Below, piece by piece: positions 39,766 through 52,578 of a stretch of DNA of 64,000 nucleotides. Each line of letters starts with the position of its first letter. Positions within the stretch are counted from its first letter, which is position 1. The translations under genes and the position numbers were made by a program. This stretch comes from Leptodactylus fallax (lineage: Eukaryota; Chordata; Amphibia; Anura; Leptodactylidae). Location of the stretch: NCBI GenBank assembly GCA_947044405.1, contig CAMRHE010000011.1, forward strand, positions 4,642,501 to 4,706,500. Reading direction: 5' to 3'. Under the pieces are notes generated by a model. That model was not told the origin of the DNA. It made no database searches and saw nothing but the letters and a program-made list of their open reading frames with translations.

Positions 39766-40039
39766 CTGTTATTGAAAGGATTTTTGTCAACTAGAAATGA
39801 ATAAAATCTCCTTTACGTGTATGAGGAAGTTTTAATATTCCCTCTCTTCTACATTGATTGAGAGTAGCTGCAACAAAGTTTTTTCTCCATAGATTTCAGC
39901 CACAATTCCTATACGAGAGGATGTTGAAAAGAGGCTGAATGAAAAAAAAAAAAGTCAAAATAATGTGAGTTAACTTCCTATTAGAGAAAATCTAAATAAA
40001 AACTGATACATCGCTTCATACACAAGAGAAATGGAATAA

Positions 40040-40524
40040 ATCACCATTTTTAGATCTTTATTTCTGTACCATTACACACTTCAGAGATGTCATTTTTTTC
40101 ATGTTTTTAAGGAAGTTACAGAGATTGCAGAGAACATAGCTAAGTGAATCATGTCCTAGTGACATATCTTTATGTTCAATGGTGCATGTACATTCCACTT
40201 TACTGCAAACAGCATACAAAGCAGACACTTGTAGAACATTAATTTCTGCAGCCTAAATATGAGACTATAATGCATATTGTGACACTGTAAAGTAACACCA
40301 TATACTGTGCTTTATGCCAACACACAAAACAGATAAAAACAGATTGGCTGTAAATAATACATCTGAAACATCTTCACAGCACAAATATATTTTCTCCAGG
40401 ACGACTGGCACCACAATACTTCATCTACAACATAACTTATTATAATTTAATAGAGCACAGAACATCCTTTTCAACCACACTACTTGTCATGAGGATTAGT
40501 TTTCTGGTTCGTGTCGTCATTTTC
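40040..40524 (-). other. WNT2: WNT2 3' UTR
   Basis: The AT-rich sequence after the WNT2 TAA contains no other recognisable gene and reaches a minus-strand AATAAA at 40062-40057, giving a UTR of about 0.47-0.49 kb. The extent is inferred from that signal only. Confidence 0.55.
40057..40062 (-). terminator. WNT2: WNT2 polyadenylation signal AATAAA (minus strand)
   Basis: TTTATT on the + strand reads AATAAA on the minus strand, about 465 nt downstream of the stop. It is the first canonical hexamer in a sensible position. Confidence 0.5.
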
Positions 40525-40754
40525 TTATGTTTTCTCGTTCCACCCAGCATCTTTGGCTGCCTTACATGTGTGCACATCCACAGTTTCTAGACAGTCTTTG
40601 CACCGCACTGCGCAACACCAATGAAACTTGCATTCACACTTTACCATTTTGGTAATGCGGGCAGTGTCATATCCTCTTCCACAACACATAACCTCACAGC
40701 TGTCCATGCCACGTGATGACTGGTTACAGACTCTGCCAGCTGTGCCAAATGAAC
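40525..40754 (-). CDS. WNT2: WNT2 terminal coding exon
   Basis: On the minus strand an acceptor (CATGAATTAG) precedes GT at 40754-40753, completing a split Gly codon. The frame runs [71 protein letters not shown] and stops with TAA at 40527-40525. The CCGRGY, C-C-F-HWCC and VHTCK cysteine motifs are the C-terminal domain of a secreted Wnt ligand, the part that contacts Frizzled and LRP6. The residues [17 protein letters not shown] and CKA-K-A-W fit WNT2 better than WNT2B. WNT2 is a secreted, lipidated Frizzled ligand acting mainly in canonical beta-catenin signalling (lung and heart in mammals). The remaining exons lie to the right, apparently beyond 64000. Confidence 0.92.
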
Positions 40755-42258
40755 CTAATTCATGAAAAGAAATATATGTTATAGAGCTGTCAGTGAGCAT
40801 GTGCAGAAGTGGCTGCAACAAGGACCCCCATTAGGTTTTCTGTACCTGAGATCACCAAAGCATGAAGTAACGGTAGGGCTAAAACTCAAGCACAGTAAAA
40901 GTTTACCACTGGAGAGGGTAAACGCTATTTGGCACCCTCTAATCTCTCCCTAGAAGCAATGTTTCGAAGGTGAGAAAACTATCATGCTCGCCTTACTACA
41001 TTTTCTTAGGTTCCTTCTATAGTACTGTACATAGGTAGAGTATAAGCTCTGCATTATAAATGCCTCCAACGCATGTCCATACAATGTCTGAAAGTGGTCT
41101 TGTTTCCATAGAAAATAGGGTCTACTGTGCCACATGAACAATATTTTTACATGAAGGTTTTTTCCCCCATTGAAATCAAAGAAGAAAGACCTTACAGCAC
41201 AAGTGATCTGATCCAGTTTCCCCTGGGAATAAACTATACTGGTTTATAAATCTGTAGTATGTGAGCTTTGGATAAATAGAGTCATTTACATGGTAACAGT
41301 GAGACAGATTTACTAAGGCCTGTACCTCAGTAGTCTAGGTGGTAATGTACCAATGCAACACCTACAACTAATGTTTCTTTTGGTGTCTAAAGCTAGTGGT
41401 CTTGTCTGTTATAAAGCAGTCAATGCAGTTCACAGACAAGAAAAACAGATCAACTATAGGCAGCACACGATCTGAAAAAGGAGTGAGATAGTGTGCTATC
41501 TGTAACTAAAGCAGCCGTGTGAATAATCCCAAAGTGGAAACTTGTTACATCACCAGTATTTATATAGTGACTTAACAGGGCTGATGGTTATTATATGCCA
41601 AGGCTGGATAGTATAAATAGCACATGATTTACAATACTTATATAATATACTGTACAATATACTTACAATAGCAGGACACTAAGATTCTAGCATTCTGGCA
41701 AGCTTTGACATGTAGAACAATACAGAAATCTACAATAGCTATAATTGATCGCACATTTCATAGTGAGCCTTCGTGAACATTGTAACATTTGCCTGAGATG
41801 CTGATACTTGATACCTTGGCTCTTTGTAGATATCAACCAGGTATCATTCATCCATCATCAGTAAATCTAGAACATGTGCTTCTCTCAATTCTGATTATGG
41901 CCAACACAAGACTAATCTCAGTCCTACTTGAAGGCGATAAAAGGACATACATTCACTTGTCAGATTTACATAGTATTTTAAAAGAGAACATATAAAACTG
42001 ATTAACCACTTCATCTGTTACGTAACATAAGGAACTTATTACCTTAAAAACCAAGGCCAGACTAGCAAGGACATCAGAAAAGACTCAACTCAGAGCTGAT
42101 GTTTACTGTGCTTCTCCCCTAAGTTACCATACACCAAAGTCCTACATTTTATCTGACCTCACCTCCATAAATTTAAAATATATCCAATTTATTTTTATTC
42201 TAGTAAAAAAAGTTTCCTTGTCAGGGCTGTCTTACAACAAGGACAAAATCAGCTATTG
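40755..42258. other. WNT2 intron sequence, nothing recognised
   Basis: No WNT exon, repeat family or RNA gene could be supported. Confidence 0.45.
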
Positions 42259-42559
42259 GCTTAAAGGGGTATTTCATATAAAAGTACTTTGCAAAATATC
42301 ACTGTCACCCATTGGAAGTAATTATCCAAATTGTATAGGTCACTTAAAAAACAAAAAAAAAAAACAACATAATCCCTCTTTCTACCACTACTGTTTATGA
42401 GATTGGTGCTACATAGCCATGCATCTGCAGAATATGAATTTCTATTAAAGTGCACCCGGGAAATGTAGTTTTCACTAGTGAAGCAGCCACAAGCTTCATA
42501 GTAAGGACCCACCACTGTGGCCACTGTAGACTGAAAATGTATTGGTGTTATATCCCAAT

Positions 42560-42890
42560 AGAAAGCTGACAGCTTTGCCGCTATACACCCCAGTGCCAGA
42601 GATATCCCTCCACTGTCAGAAGTGCAGGCCTTACAGCTCAGCGTCAGTGCTGCGCTGTAAGGAACACCCTCTGACAGTACTCCTCCATAACTTATACTGT
42701 CAGGAGGGGCGTTCCTCACAGCCCAGCAATGGCGCTGAGCTGTAAGGCCTGCACTTCTGACAGTGGAGGGATATCTATGCTGAAACTAACAGCAGGCTCT
42801 AGGGAGCATACCAGTAAAGCTGACAGCTTTCTAATGGTATATAATACCGTCAATGTCAGAGGACATGAAAGGTCCTCTGTAAGCACTGTG
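42560..42890. repeat. AGAGGACCTTTCA-family element with large internal hairpin
   Basis: The right end GACATGAAAGGTCCTCTGTA matches the family. GATATCCCTCCACTGTCAGA at 42600 is mirrored by TCTGACAGTGGAGGGATATC ending at 42774, with CAGGCCTTACAGCTCAGCG / CGCTGAGCTGTAAGGCCTG beside it, giving a hairpin of about 175 bp. The left terminus is unclear. Confidence 0.6.
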
Positions 42891-43735
42891 TATTAGTCTT
42901 GTACAGTGGTATACAGACAAGTAACCTGTGGCGCTGGTATTTAGCCACACAATGTATGTGCACATTTGGATATTTTTTTTTTTTATTGCTTGATTGCATC
43001 AAATTGAGTGAATCTACAATGTTGGTTGTGAGATACCCTACAGTTTTGTTACTACAACTACAACTGAGCTAACCTCTCCACAGTTACAGACTGTAAACTA
43101 ACCCCGTGTAGCCTAATCCTGCAGTCATACTCCTTTCTTGTCCCTTTCTTCTTGCTAAAATCCATTTGGTGGGCACAGATGAAGCATAACTGCAAAAACT
43201 GACTACACAGTTTGTTTCAAGTCTGTTACCATAGAGACATTGAAGTCAGTCAGCATTAGAGTTGTAGGCAAGAAATAGGAGGACATTCATAATTAAGACT
43301 ACTTACATATCTAGAATATGAGGTCACAATCTTACATGGGTGAGAATTATTGGTTAAAGTTGAAAATGTATTGTGGGATTACAGGTTTTTATAAAATCAA
43401 TAAAGAAACTGTCCAGGGTAAGTACTGTATTGTGTAATAAAGTCAGAAGCAATGACAGGACTAGGGCGCCATATAACAATAGCATGCAGATAGCTGAGCA
43501 ACACAGTCTGCTGGTAAGAGGTGTTCACATAAGGACATCTACTGTACGAGTCAGTCTCTGGGCAGCATGTAGAATTTATAACAACACTAATAAACCTACT
43601 GTATACTCCTATACCTATATTATGTACTAAGCTCAGCGAAAGGTAGGGAATCCCTGTAATATAATTTGGATACACTTTATTAATACAAAATATGTGGTAC
43701 AGGGATTAATAATAAAACTGTGGATGTATCTAAAT

Positions 43736-45343
43736 TACTAGGACTCACAGACTGACCATCATTTCTACATTACTAGGACTCACAGGCTGACCATCATTTC
43801 TACATTACTAGGACTCACAGGCTGACCATCATTTCTACATTACTAGGACTCACAGACTGACCATCAATTCTACATTACTAGGACTCACAGACTGACCATC
43901 ATTTCTACATTACTAGGACTCACAGGCTGACCATCATTTCTACATTACTAGGACTCACAGGCTGACCATCAATTCTACATTACTAGGACTCACAGACTGA
44001 CCATCATTTCTACATTACTAGGACTCACAGGCTGACCATCATTTCTACATTACTAGGACTCTTAGACTGACCATCAATTCTACATTACTAGGACTCACAG
44101 GCTGACCATCATTTCTACATTACTAGGACTCACAGGCTGATCATCATTTCTACATTACTAGGACTCACAGGCTGACCATCATTTCTACATTACTAGGACT
44201 CACAGACTGACCATCAATTCTACATTACTAGGACTCACAGACTGACCATCAATTCTACATTACTAGGACTCACAGACTGACCATCAATTCTACATTACTA
44301 GGACTCTTAGGCTGACCATCATTTCTACATTACTAGGACTCTTAGACTGACCATCAATTCTACATTACTAGGACTCACAAGCTGACCATCATTTCTACAT
44401 TACTAGGACTCACAGACTGACCATCATTTCTACATTACTAGGACTCACAGACTGACCATCAATTCTACATTACTAGGACTCACAGACTGACCATCAATTC
44501 TACATTACTAGGACTCACAGACTAACCATCATTTCTACATTACTAGGACTCACAGGCTGACCATCAATTCTACATTACTAGGACTCACAGACTGACCATC
44601 AATTCTACATTACTAGGACTCACAGACTGACCATCATTTCTACATTACTAGGACTCACAGGCTGACCATCATTTCTACATTACTAGGACTCTTAGACTGA
44701 CCATCAATTCTACATTACTAGGACTCACAGGCTGACCATCATTTCTACATTACTAGGACTCACAGGCTGACCATCATTTCTACATTACTAGGACTCACAG
44801 ACTGACCATCAATTCTACATTACTAGGACTCACAGACTGACCATCAATTCTACATTACTAGGACTCACAGGCTGACCATCATTTCTACATTACTAGGACT
44901 CACAGGCTGACCATCATTTCTACATTACTAGGACTCTTAGACTGACCATCATTTCTACATTACTAGGACTCACAGACTGACCATCATTTCTACATTACTA
45001 GGACTCACAGACTGACCATCATTTCTACATTACTAGGACTCACAGGCTGACCATCATTTCTACATTACTAGGACTCACAGGCTGACCATCATGTCTACAT
45101 TACTAGGACTCTTAGGCTGACCATCAATTCTACATTACTAGGACTCTTAGGCTGACCATCATTTCTACATTACTAGGACTCACAGACTGACCATCATTTC
45201 TACATTACTAGGACTCTTAGGCTGACCATCATTTCTACATTACTAGGACTCTTAGGCTGACCACCATTTCTACATTACTAGGACTCTTAGGCTGACCATC
45301 ATTTCTGCATTACTTGGACTCACAGGTTGATCATCACTTTTAC
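43736..45343. repeat. 35-bp minisatellite, 46 head-to-tail units
   Basis: The unit is GGACTCACAGRCTGACCATC followed by AWTTCTACATTACTA. Unit starts fall at 43741 + 35n up to 45316 with no insertion or deletion, giving 45 full units and a diverged last one. Variation is concentrated at three places: CAC/CTT after GGACT, A/G before CTGACC, and A/T in ATCAWTTC. CTT units are enriched in the last seven. 35 is not a multiple of 3 and no frame stays open, so it is not a coding repeat. There are no spacers, so it is not CRISPR. Confidence 0.98.
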
Positions 45344-47031
45344 AACTTCACTTGATCCATGTTATTATAAAGGTATTAATACAAGTATAGGCTCGAGTTA
45401 ACATTGGCATCATGGCCTCCATTTAATAAAAAAGCCATGGTGGATCTTTACCAGATACCAGTGATCCCCAAAAGGTACCACCAATGGGTTCCACTAGAAT
45501 TCTGGCCTCCAGTTCAGAATAGCACAACTGTGATATTATACATTATACTTTATTACATATTTTGCAATGTCCAAAGTTACTGGAGAACTAATGTGTCGTA
45601 TTATTGTAAGACAATATATAAATATAATACACAGTAAAAGCATTAGTATGCAGCCCCACTGTGATTGTGGTGACAAGGCAGCATGTTATTTGTAGTGCCA
45701 CATATCAGTAGACAGGATTATTCTGTCTGCAGTGGAGTTGCATTGACACGGCTTTGTGGCATCACTTTTTGAAGAAGCCTCTGGTGTCACAATTCTATAT
45801 GTAGAATTGCGGAGAACCTTATGTGTGTGGTTCTTCTGACCAGCCTTTAGCCAGCCTTTCTGTATATCTTCTAGAGTCTTTTTAGACTAGAATACAGTGG
45901 TATGGACATATGATGTCGCCTGCATCCATAGTACTGCTGATGAATTGGGGTTGGGATTACCACTTGTATAGCACCTACAGACAACATCATGCATTTGTGA
46001 AGGATATTCTTGCAGATGTCTACTAGCCAGTAATAATTGTTGACACTTTTATGTTGTGTGTTATTCAGTGCTTGATTCAAAACTGGTATGGCTGCCCTCC
46101 CTCCTACCTTCCTCTGGGGAAGGACGTTCCGTGGTGAAGCAATCTGCTAGACATCAATTACTATAAACAGACTTGGTAATAAAATGACTCATCGTTCTAA
46201 AAAGGTAAAATGATGGAAGATTTCATCTTAAACTCTGCGAGCAATTGAAGGATATGAAAATGTTGGCAAGACTGAGCATTGGGGATGAGGTCTGTGTCCG
46301 TAAAACGTTCTTCATTCACATCATTACATTTGCTTTAAATTCAACACCTGATGAATATTGCAAAATGATTTATATTGGAAAAATTGCACAAGTGTTAAGA
46401 GCTTTCAATTTGAAAAATATTACAGCAGTTTATGAAAGGTGTTTCGAGAGGTGACATTTTAGATCTATCTGGGGATTCTGCTGAGTTAATAAACTACGTG
46501 CCATTAAAATAAGGAACATTGTAAAGTTTTTAAAATGTGAGAAAAAGTGAAAGATTTTCAAGCTTTGGAACCAGGATTCAGTATTACCTGAGTCTAAAGG
46601 TATTTGCCGACTTAATGAGAAGCCAGGACTGCAGGCCTACCCAGGGAACATGCCAGTAGGCAGGACTACTATATGTGCCTATTCGCCATATACAATGGGC
46701 AAAACCAGATATGGATATGCCACATGCTACCTGTCTTACTTATAAAATGTGGTATACATTTCTTACTACTGCTGGGTCCCACTGTTATACATTCCCATAT
46801 GTTGTAAAGTGTGCATATCATTTATGCACTGTGACTACATTCTGTCGAGTAGTACTATTATATTTGGCTGCTATATGGTTGATTTTACACATGGATAACA
46901 ATATGGAGAATATGGCTGCTACTTTTCAAGGAAATTCTATGTTACAGCATCACTGTCTGCTACTTGTAGTTTATTCTATTGCCAACTGGGAAGGTTCTTT
47001 AGTTATTATCCTGCATGGAAACCTTAGTAGC
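45344..47031. other. WNT2 intron sequence, nothing recognised
   Basis: A 69-codon + strand frame at 46245-46454 (MKDMKMLARLSIGDE...) looks protein-like but matches no family I can name. The rest is unremarkable. Confidence 0.4.
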
Positions 47032-47151
47032 TTAACCCTTTCCCTGCCACCCATGCATTTACACGTCCTCCCAGGGTTGCACTTTTGTAGCCGAGGATGT
47101 ATCTAATATGTCCTTACTACTAATGCCGATATCTTACGATTAATTTGAGCT

Positions 47152-47368
47152 ATGAAGATGATCTTGGATTCATTTTAAAGAAGAGAATCTCATCTCATCA
47201 TGATAGCCCTTACAGATCCAGAGCGATTCGCTGGTGAAAACGCTATTCGGCATTGAGATCCCAATGCAGATCTCAATTCCCAACAGCGTTTTTAACAGCA
47301 GATCGCTCTGAGTCTGTGAGGGCTATCATGATGATTTATCTTTAAAATGAATCCAAGCTCATCTTCAT
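47152..47368. repeat. Foldback element, 217 bp
   Basis: ATGAAGATGATCTTGGATTC at the left pairs with GAATCCAAGCTCATCTTCAT at the right; CATCATGATAGCCCT pairs with AGGGCTATCATGATG and CAGAGCGATTCGCTG with CAGATCGCTCTG. Arms are about 100 bp, with a short loop around GAGATCCCAATGCAGATCTC. Confidence 0.8.
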
Positions 47369-47924
47369 ATTCCTAATGGATCCTGAAATATGGGGCTCAA
47401 AAGTGTCCTCCCCCCACCAGCCTCTGGTAGAATGTTAGAGCTGCGTGTAGAAGGAAGAAGGAGGAAGGAGCAGAGATGTAGACTGCACAGACGATGATAA
47501 ACCTGCATGTGAACCCAGGGAGAGCATTAGTGAGGACTTCTGTCCATGTTATCCCCTCTCCTATCAATCAGAGAGCATACTATACTTTTGCTATCTGATT
47601 GTCACATAGAAGGATAATGTATTACCCCTCTGAGCCTAATCAGAGGGGTAATTCTTCTGTAATACCCCTCTGAACATAACCAGGAAGTTTATTGGCGCTA
47701 TAACCCAAATGTTTACCATCATGCATGTAGCAGCATCAAAAGAGTTACACCAAACACTTACACAACACATGCGCAAAGACGTCAATAAATAAATGTCAGA
47801 AAACTGGATAGAGAAAGGTTTACAACGCTTTGCTTAAAAACCCATTCACTTGAACCCATTCTCTAGCGATATCCATTACACGCTAAAATAATAGTAATAA
47901 CGATTATCACTAAAGATTCCAGTT

Positions 47925-48708
<784 letters not shown>

Positions 48709-48844
48709 GTATGGGGGGCTAGCATGATTTTTTAATGTTGCAATTTAGGTTCAGTTGTCCATTTCAAAACTGTAAAACTGTGAAAATTGCTCTGGCTACC
48801 GGAGGTACAAAATTTCCGGAGACCCCTGGCAGCAAAAGGGTTAA

Positions 48845-49500
48845 TTAGAAAATTCTCCTGAACAGACCTAATTTTAGGTGCATAACCATACAACATTCAT
48901 TTATGTCAGCCATACTGACATTAGTAGCCATAAAGGCCAGACTACCACCAACCGCAATATACATGTTCCCAGTAGAAATCATATCCCTCAAGTGACATTC
49001 TGACATATCTCCCTACTTATTCCCAACCCATCATTCCATAGAGAACAGAGCCAGTCATATTATATGAACTTGTCTGCCATAAACAGAACCTGAGGACAAT
49101 TGTTGGACTCCCCCTTGGGAAAGCATTGCGTGGAGCCTTTTTTTGGGATGTGTGAACACTAGGTCAAAACAAACAGGCTAAAGCAATGAAGCAATGATAA
49201 CGTCTTCCCCACTGAGTAATTAGGAATTTCAGAGCTGGTTTTGTAATTCTAAAATAAGGCTCTCTGCACACTGAGCCTTATGTTTGGAGTATATACCCCA
49301 GGAGAAGTCCCCAGCATATATGTATAAGGGAAGCACAGCAGACTGTTTTACCAAATGACCCATCGTCACAACTGGAGTCAATAAATCCTCTTTTCCACTG
49401 CATGCTGCTGAATTATCTCAGCTCGCCATGACCTGCTTTTGTTGTTTTTTTTCCCTGCAAAATGTCCCGCAAAGTAGCTGGTACTGGGTAGTTTTTATAC
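48845..49500. other. WNT2 intron sequence, nothing recognised
   Basis: AT-rich intron with no supported repeat or gene. Confidence 0.4.
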
Positions 49501-49620
49501 CTGCTTGAGACTAGACAAAATCACAGAGGGTGTATATCCATTCCCCTACAGGCATATATGTCACAGAATTGGACTGGAATTCAAAAAAATAATATAATAA
49601 AACTTAACATTTATTATAAT

Positions 49621-50228
49621 CTAATAAAAGTGGACAAGCCACTATTTATGTGAGTGTCTAAAAATATATATGGTACTGTGATGAAGATCACTGGAAACTC
49701 ATAAATAGAACAAATCTGATTCCAGCCCAATACTTGCATCCCATATAGATTACCCAAAGCTATAATTAACACATCAGCTGAATGTCTGGTGTCAGAGCCG
49801 TATGTGCAACTCCAAGATCACCTAGGCTGGTATACACACAGCAGTGCTGAGAGTCATTTATCCCAGAACCACTTAATAAGCTAATGCCTGGTGTCAGAGC
49901 AGTAGTGCAGCTCCAAAATCACCTCTAATAAAAGTGGACAAGCCACTGTTTATGTGAGTGTCTAAAAAATATATGGTATTGTGATGACGATCACTGGAAA
50001 CTCATAAACAGAACAAATCTGATTCCAGCCCAATACTCGCATTCCATATGGATAACCCAAAGCTATAATTAATACATCAGCTGAATGTCTGGTGTCAGAG
50101 CAGTATGTGCAACTCCAAGATCACCTAGGCTGGTATACACACAGCAGTGCTGAGAGTCATTTATCCCAGCACCACTTAATAAGCAAATGCCTGGTGTAAG
50201 AGCAGTAGTGCAGCTCCAAAATCACCTA
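49621..50228. repeat. Tandem duplication (about 304-bp unit) within the left palindrome arm
   Basis: Units start at 49621 and 49925 with CTAATAAAAGTGGACAAGCC, run through GATTCCAGCCCAATACT, AAAGCTATAATTAA and GTATACACACAGCAGTGC, and end near GCTCCAAAATCACC. They differ at scattered positions. Confidence 0.85.
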
Positions 50229-51357
50229 AGCTGCTATACAAACAAAGCGTTAAGAGTAATTAATCACAGCACCAATTTGCAAGCTCTAAACAGCTAAGCA
50301 AACAAACAGCACTGAGAACAATGGATTCCAGTGCCGATTTAAAAGCTCAATGTGTTTCCCTCATTAGAATATTGAAATGAGTTCATCAGGAGCAAATAGA
50401 AGTGATTATATATACCACATAGCAGGACCTATAATATCTCCAAACGCTACCCCTGCCTCTAGAACCTGGCAGTGATAAAGCTAGATCCTAGCGTTAGAGT
50501 CCATCCCCCTATGCCTAACTCCCCTCTGATTCTCAGGCATTTAGGTACAATCACAGCATTCAGAAAGCAGTAAAAACTGCAGTTCCCAGGGCTCTAATGG
50601 TAAGCCCAGGAACTTAGGATATCCGAGATATTATAGATGGAGATATTATAGGTCCTGCTATGTGGTATATATAATCACTTCTATTTGCTCCTGATGAACT
50701 CATTTCAATATTTTAATGAGGGAAACGCATTGAGCTTTTATATCGGCACTGGGATCCATTGTTCTCAGTGCTGTTTGTTTGCTTAGCTGTTTAGAGCTTG
50801 CAAATTGGTGCTGTGATTAATTACTCTTAACGCTTTGTTTGTATAGCAGCTTAGGTGATTTTGGAGCTGCACTACTGCTCTTACACCAGGCATTTGCTTA
50901 TTAAGTGGTGCTGGGATAAATGACTCTCAGCACTGCTGTGTGTATACCAGCCTAGGTGATATTGGAGTTGCACATACTGCTCTGACACCAGACATTCAGC
51001 TGATGTATTAATTATAGCTTTGGGTTATCCATATGGAATGCGAGTATTGGGCTGGAATCAGATTTGTTCTGTTTATGAGTTTCCAGTGATCGTCATCACA
51101 ATACCATATATTTTTTAGACACTCACATAAACAGTGGCTTGTCCACTTTTATTAAAGGTGATTTTGGAACTGCACTACTGCTCTTACACCAGGCATTTGC
51201 TTATTAAATGGTGCTGGGATAAATGACTCTCAGCACTGCTGTGTGTATACCAGCCTAGGTGATCTTGGAGTTGCACATACTGCTCTGACACCAGACATTC
51301 AGCTGATGTGTTAATTATAGCTTTGGGTAATCTATATGGGATGCAAGTATTGGGCTG

Positions 51358-52258
51358 TGTGATGATTCTGCTTAAATATGGCTATAACTCAGAGATGTAT
51401 TTTGATCTCTGGGTATAGTATCTCCATTCTTACCTGCATTTATTCATAATGTGCGCAGCTATAAGCCTAGGTGTATATTGGCAGTAGTAGCAACATTGTA
51501 ACAATGGGGCTTTGTATCCATCCCAGCAGGGCTCCATTGAATTCATACACAGCCCTGAGTGATCAAACAAACATGCATTGTGCAGGTAGATCAGACCTGG
51601 TTGATAACATTGTATCATTCCACTTGGTCTCAGCTCTTTACAAAGAATCTGGACTTGAGTGCATGAATCAATCAGACTTGCTGTTGCCGGTGACCTCATT
51701 CTGGGAGGTGGCATAAAGGGTATATAAGATGAGGTAAGAGGTCAGTGGGAAGAGATTGTGCTGGGACTACAAGAGAACACTATGGAGTTATTACAGACCA
51801 TCACAGACTACAGAGTTTTTACAGCCAGACTACAGGATATTACAGACAGACCACTGTGAAGAGCATGCAGGCTGGATTGTTTTATTAATGCCACATGCTA
51901 AGCAGCCTCCACTGGTTATTCACACATGACAGAGCATGTGTGAGTGTTGGATTATAGAGCCACATCAAGGAGATGCGTGGTAAAGTAATTATTTCACCTT
52001 TATTCCCTTTTATTTTAAGTACTGTATATTGTAACTAGTAATGGTTAATGCTTGCATACATCTGCATATCTGTTCTGAACTGCATGTGTTAGATGTTAAT
52101 ACCGACCCATTTAGGGGTTAATAAATATATAAAATTTAGAAAGCTTGTCTTGTATTTATCTTGTGGACCCAACACTCACTGGAGGTGAGTGTGGTTTTAT
52201 ATGAAAGAAGACTCAGGTGTGAGCCAAAGTGGTGTTGGCGCACTGAGGATCTTTCACA
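51358..52258 (+). mobile_element. Solo LTR of an LTR retrotransposon or endogenous retrovirus, 901 bp
   Basis: It begins TGTGATGATTCTGC and ends GATCTTTCACA (TG...CA). It is flanked by GGCTG at 51353-51357 and 52259-52263, a 5-bp target duplication. It lies exactly where the right palindrome arm is broken. A TATA box (GGGTATATAAGATG) lies at about 51719 and AATAAA at about 52120, followed by a T/G-rich region, so U3, R and U5 can be placed. There is no internal gag-pol, so it arose by LTR-LTR recombination. Orientation is + from the TATA/AATAAA order. Gypsy-type and retroviral origins are not distinguishable. Confidence 0.85.
51719..51727 (+). promoter_or_regulatory. LTR TATA box
   Basis: GTATATAAG within the solo LTR, about 400 bp upstream of its AATAAA. 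This is consistent with the U3/R junction of an LTR promoter. Confidence 0.55.
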
Positions 52259-52578
52259 GGCTGGAATCAGATTTGTTCTATTTATGAGTTTCCAGTGATC
52301 TTCATCACAGTACCATATATATTTTTAGACACTCACATAAATAGTGGCTTGTCCACTTTTATTAGATTATAATAAATGTTAAGTTTTATTATATTATTTT
52401 TTTTAATTCCACTCCAATTCTGCTTGAGACTAGGTAGCAAGTGAGCCAAACCATTGCTAGAAGTTCATGTGTCCAAACACTGCTCAGCAGACTGGTCGTC
52501 ACTATAGATGACAACCAGCTACATGAAGTGGGTAGTTTCTGCAGTGCAAATCAAAGGACATAGTGCCCAAACTGAGTT

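Larger units (their letters stand above)
49564..52422. repeat. Large palindrome: arms about 879 bp each, right arm interrupted by a solo LTR
   Basis: The left arm is 49564-50442, the spacer 50443-50637 and the right arm 50638-52422. Subtracting the 901-bp LTR and 5-bp duplication leaves 879 bp on the right, equal to the left. The outer ends are CAGAATTGGACTGG and CCACTCCAATTCTG; the inner ends are CTATAATATCTCCA and TGGAGATATTATAG. Within the left arm a 304-bp unit beginning CTAATAAAAGTGGACAAGCC occurs twice (49621, 49925), and the right arm mirrors both copies. No coding frame. Confidence 0.9.

Noticed and set aside
43736..45343. CRISPR-like regular array
   Set aside because: The 35-bp units are directly adjacent with no unique spacers, and this is vertebrate DNA; it is a minisatellite.
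46245..46454. 69-codon frame MKDMKMLARLSIGDE... that looks protein-like
   Set aside because: Too short, no recognised family, no splice or element context. It could be a remnant of an unidentified transposon, but I cannot support it.
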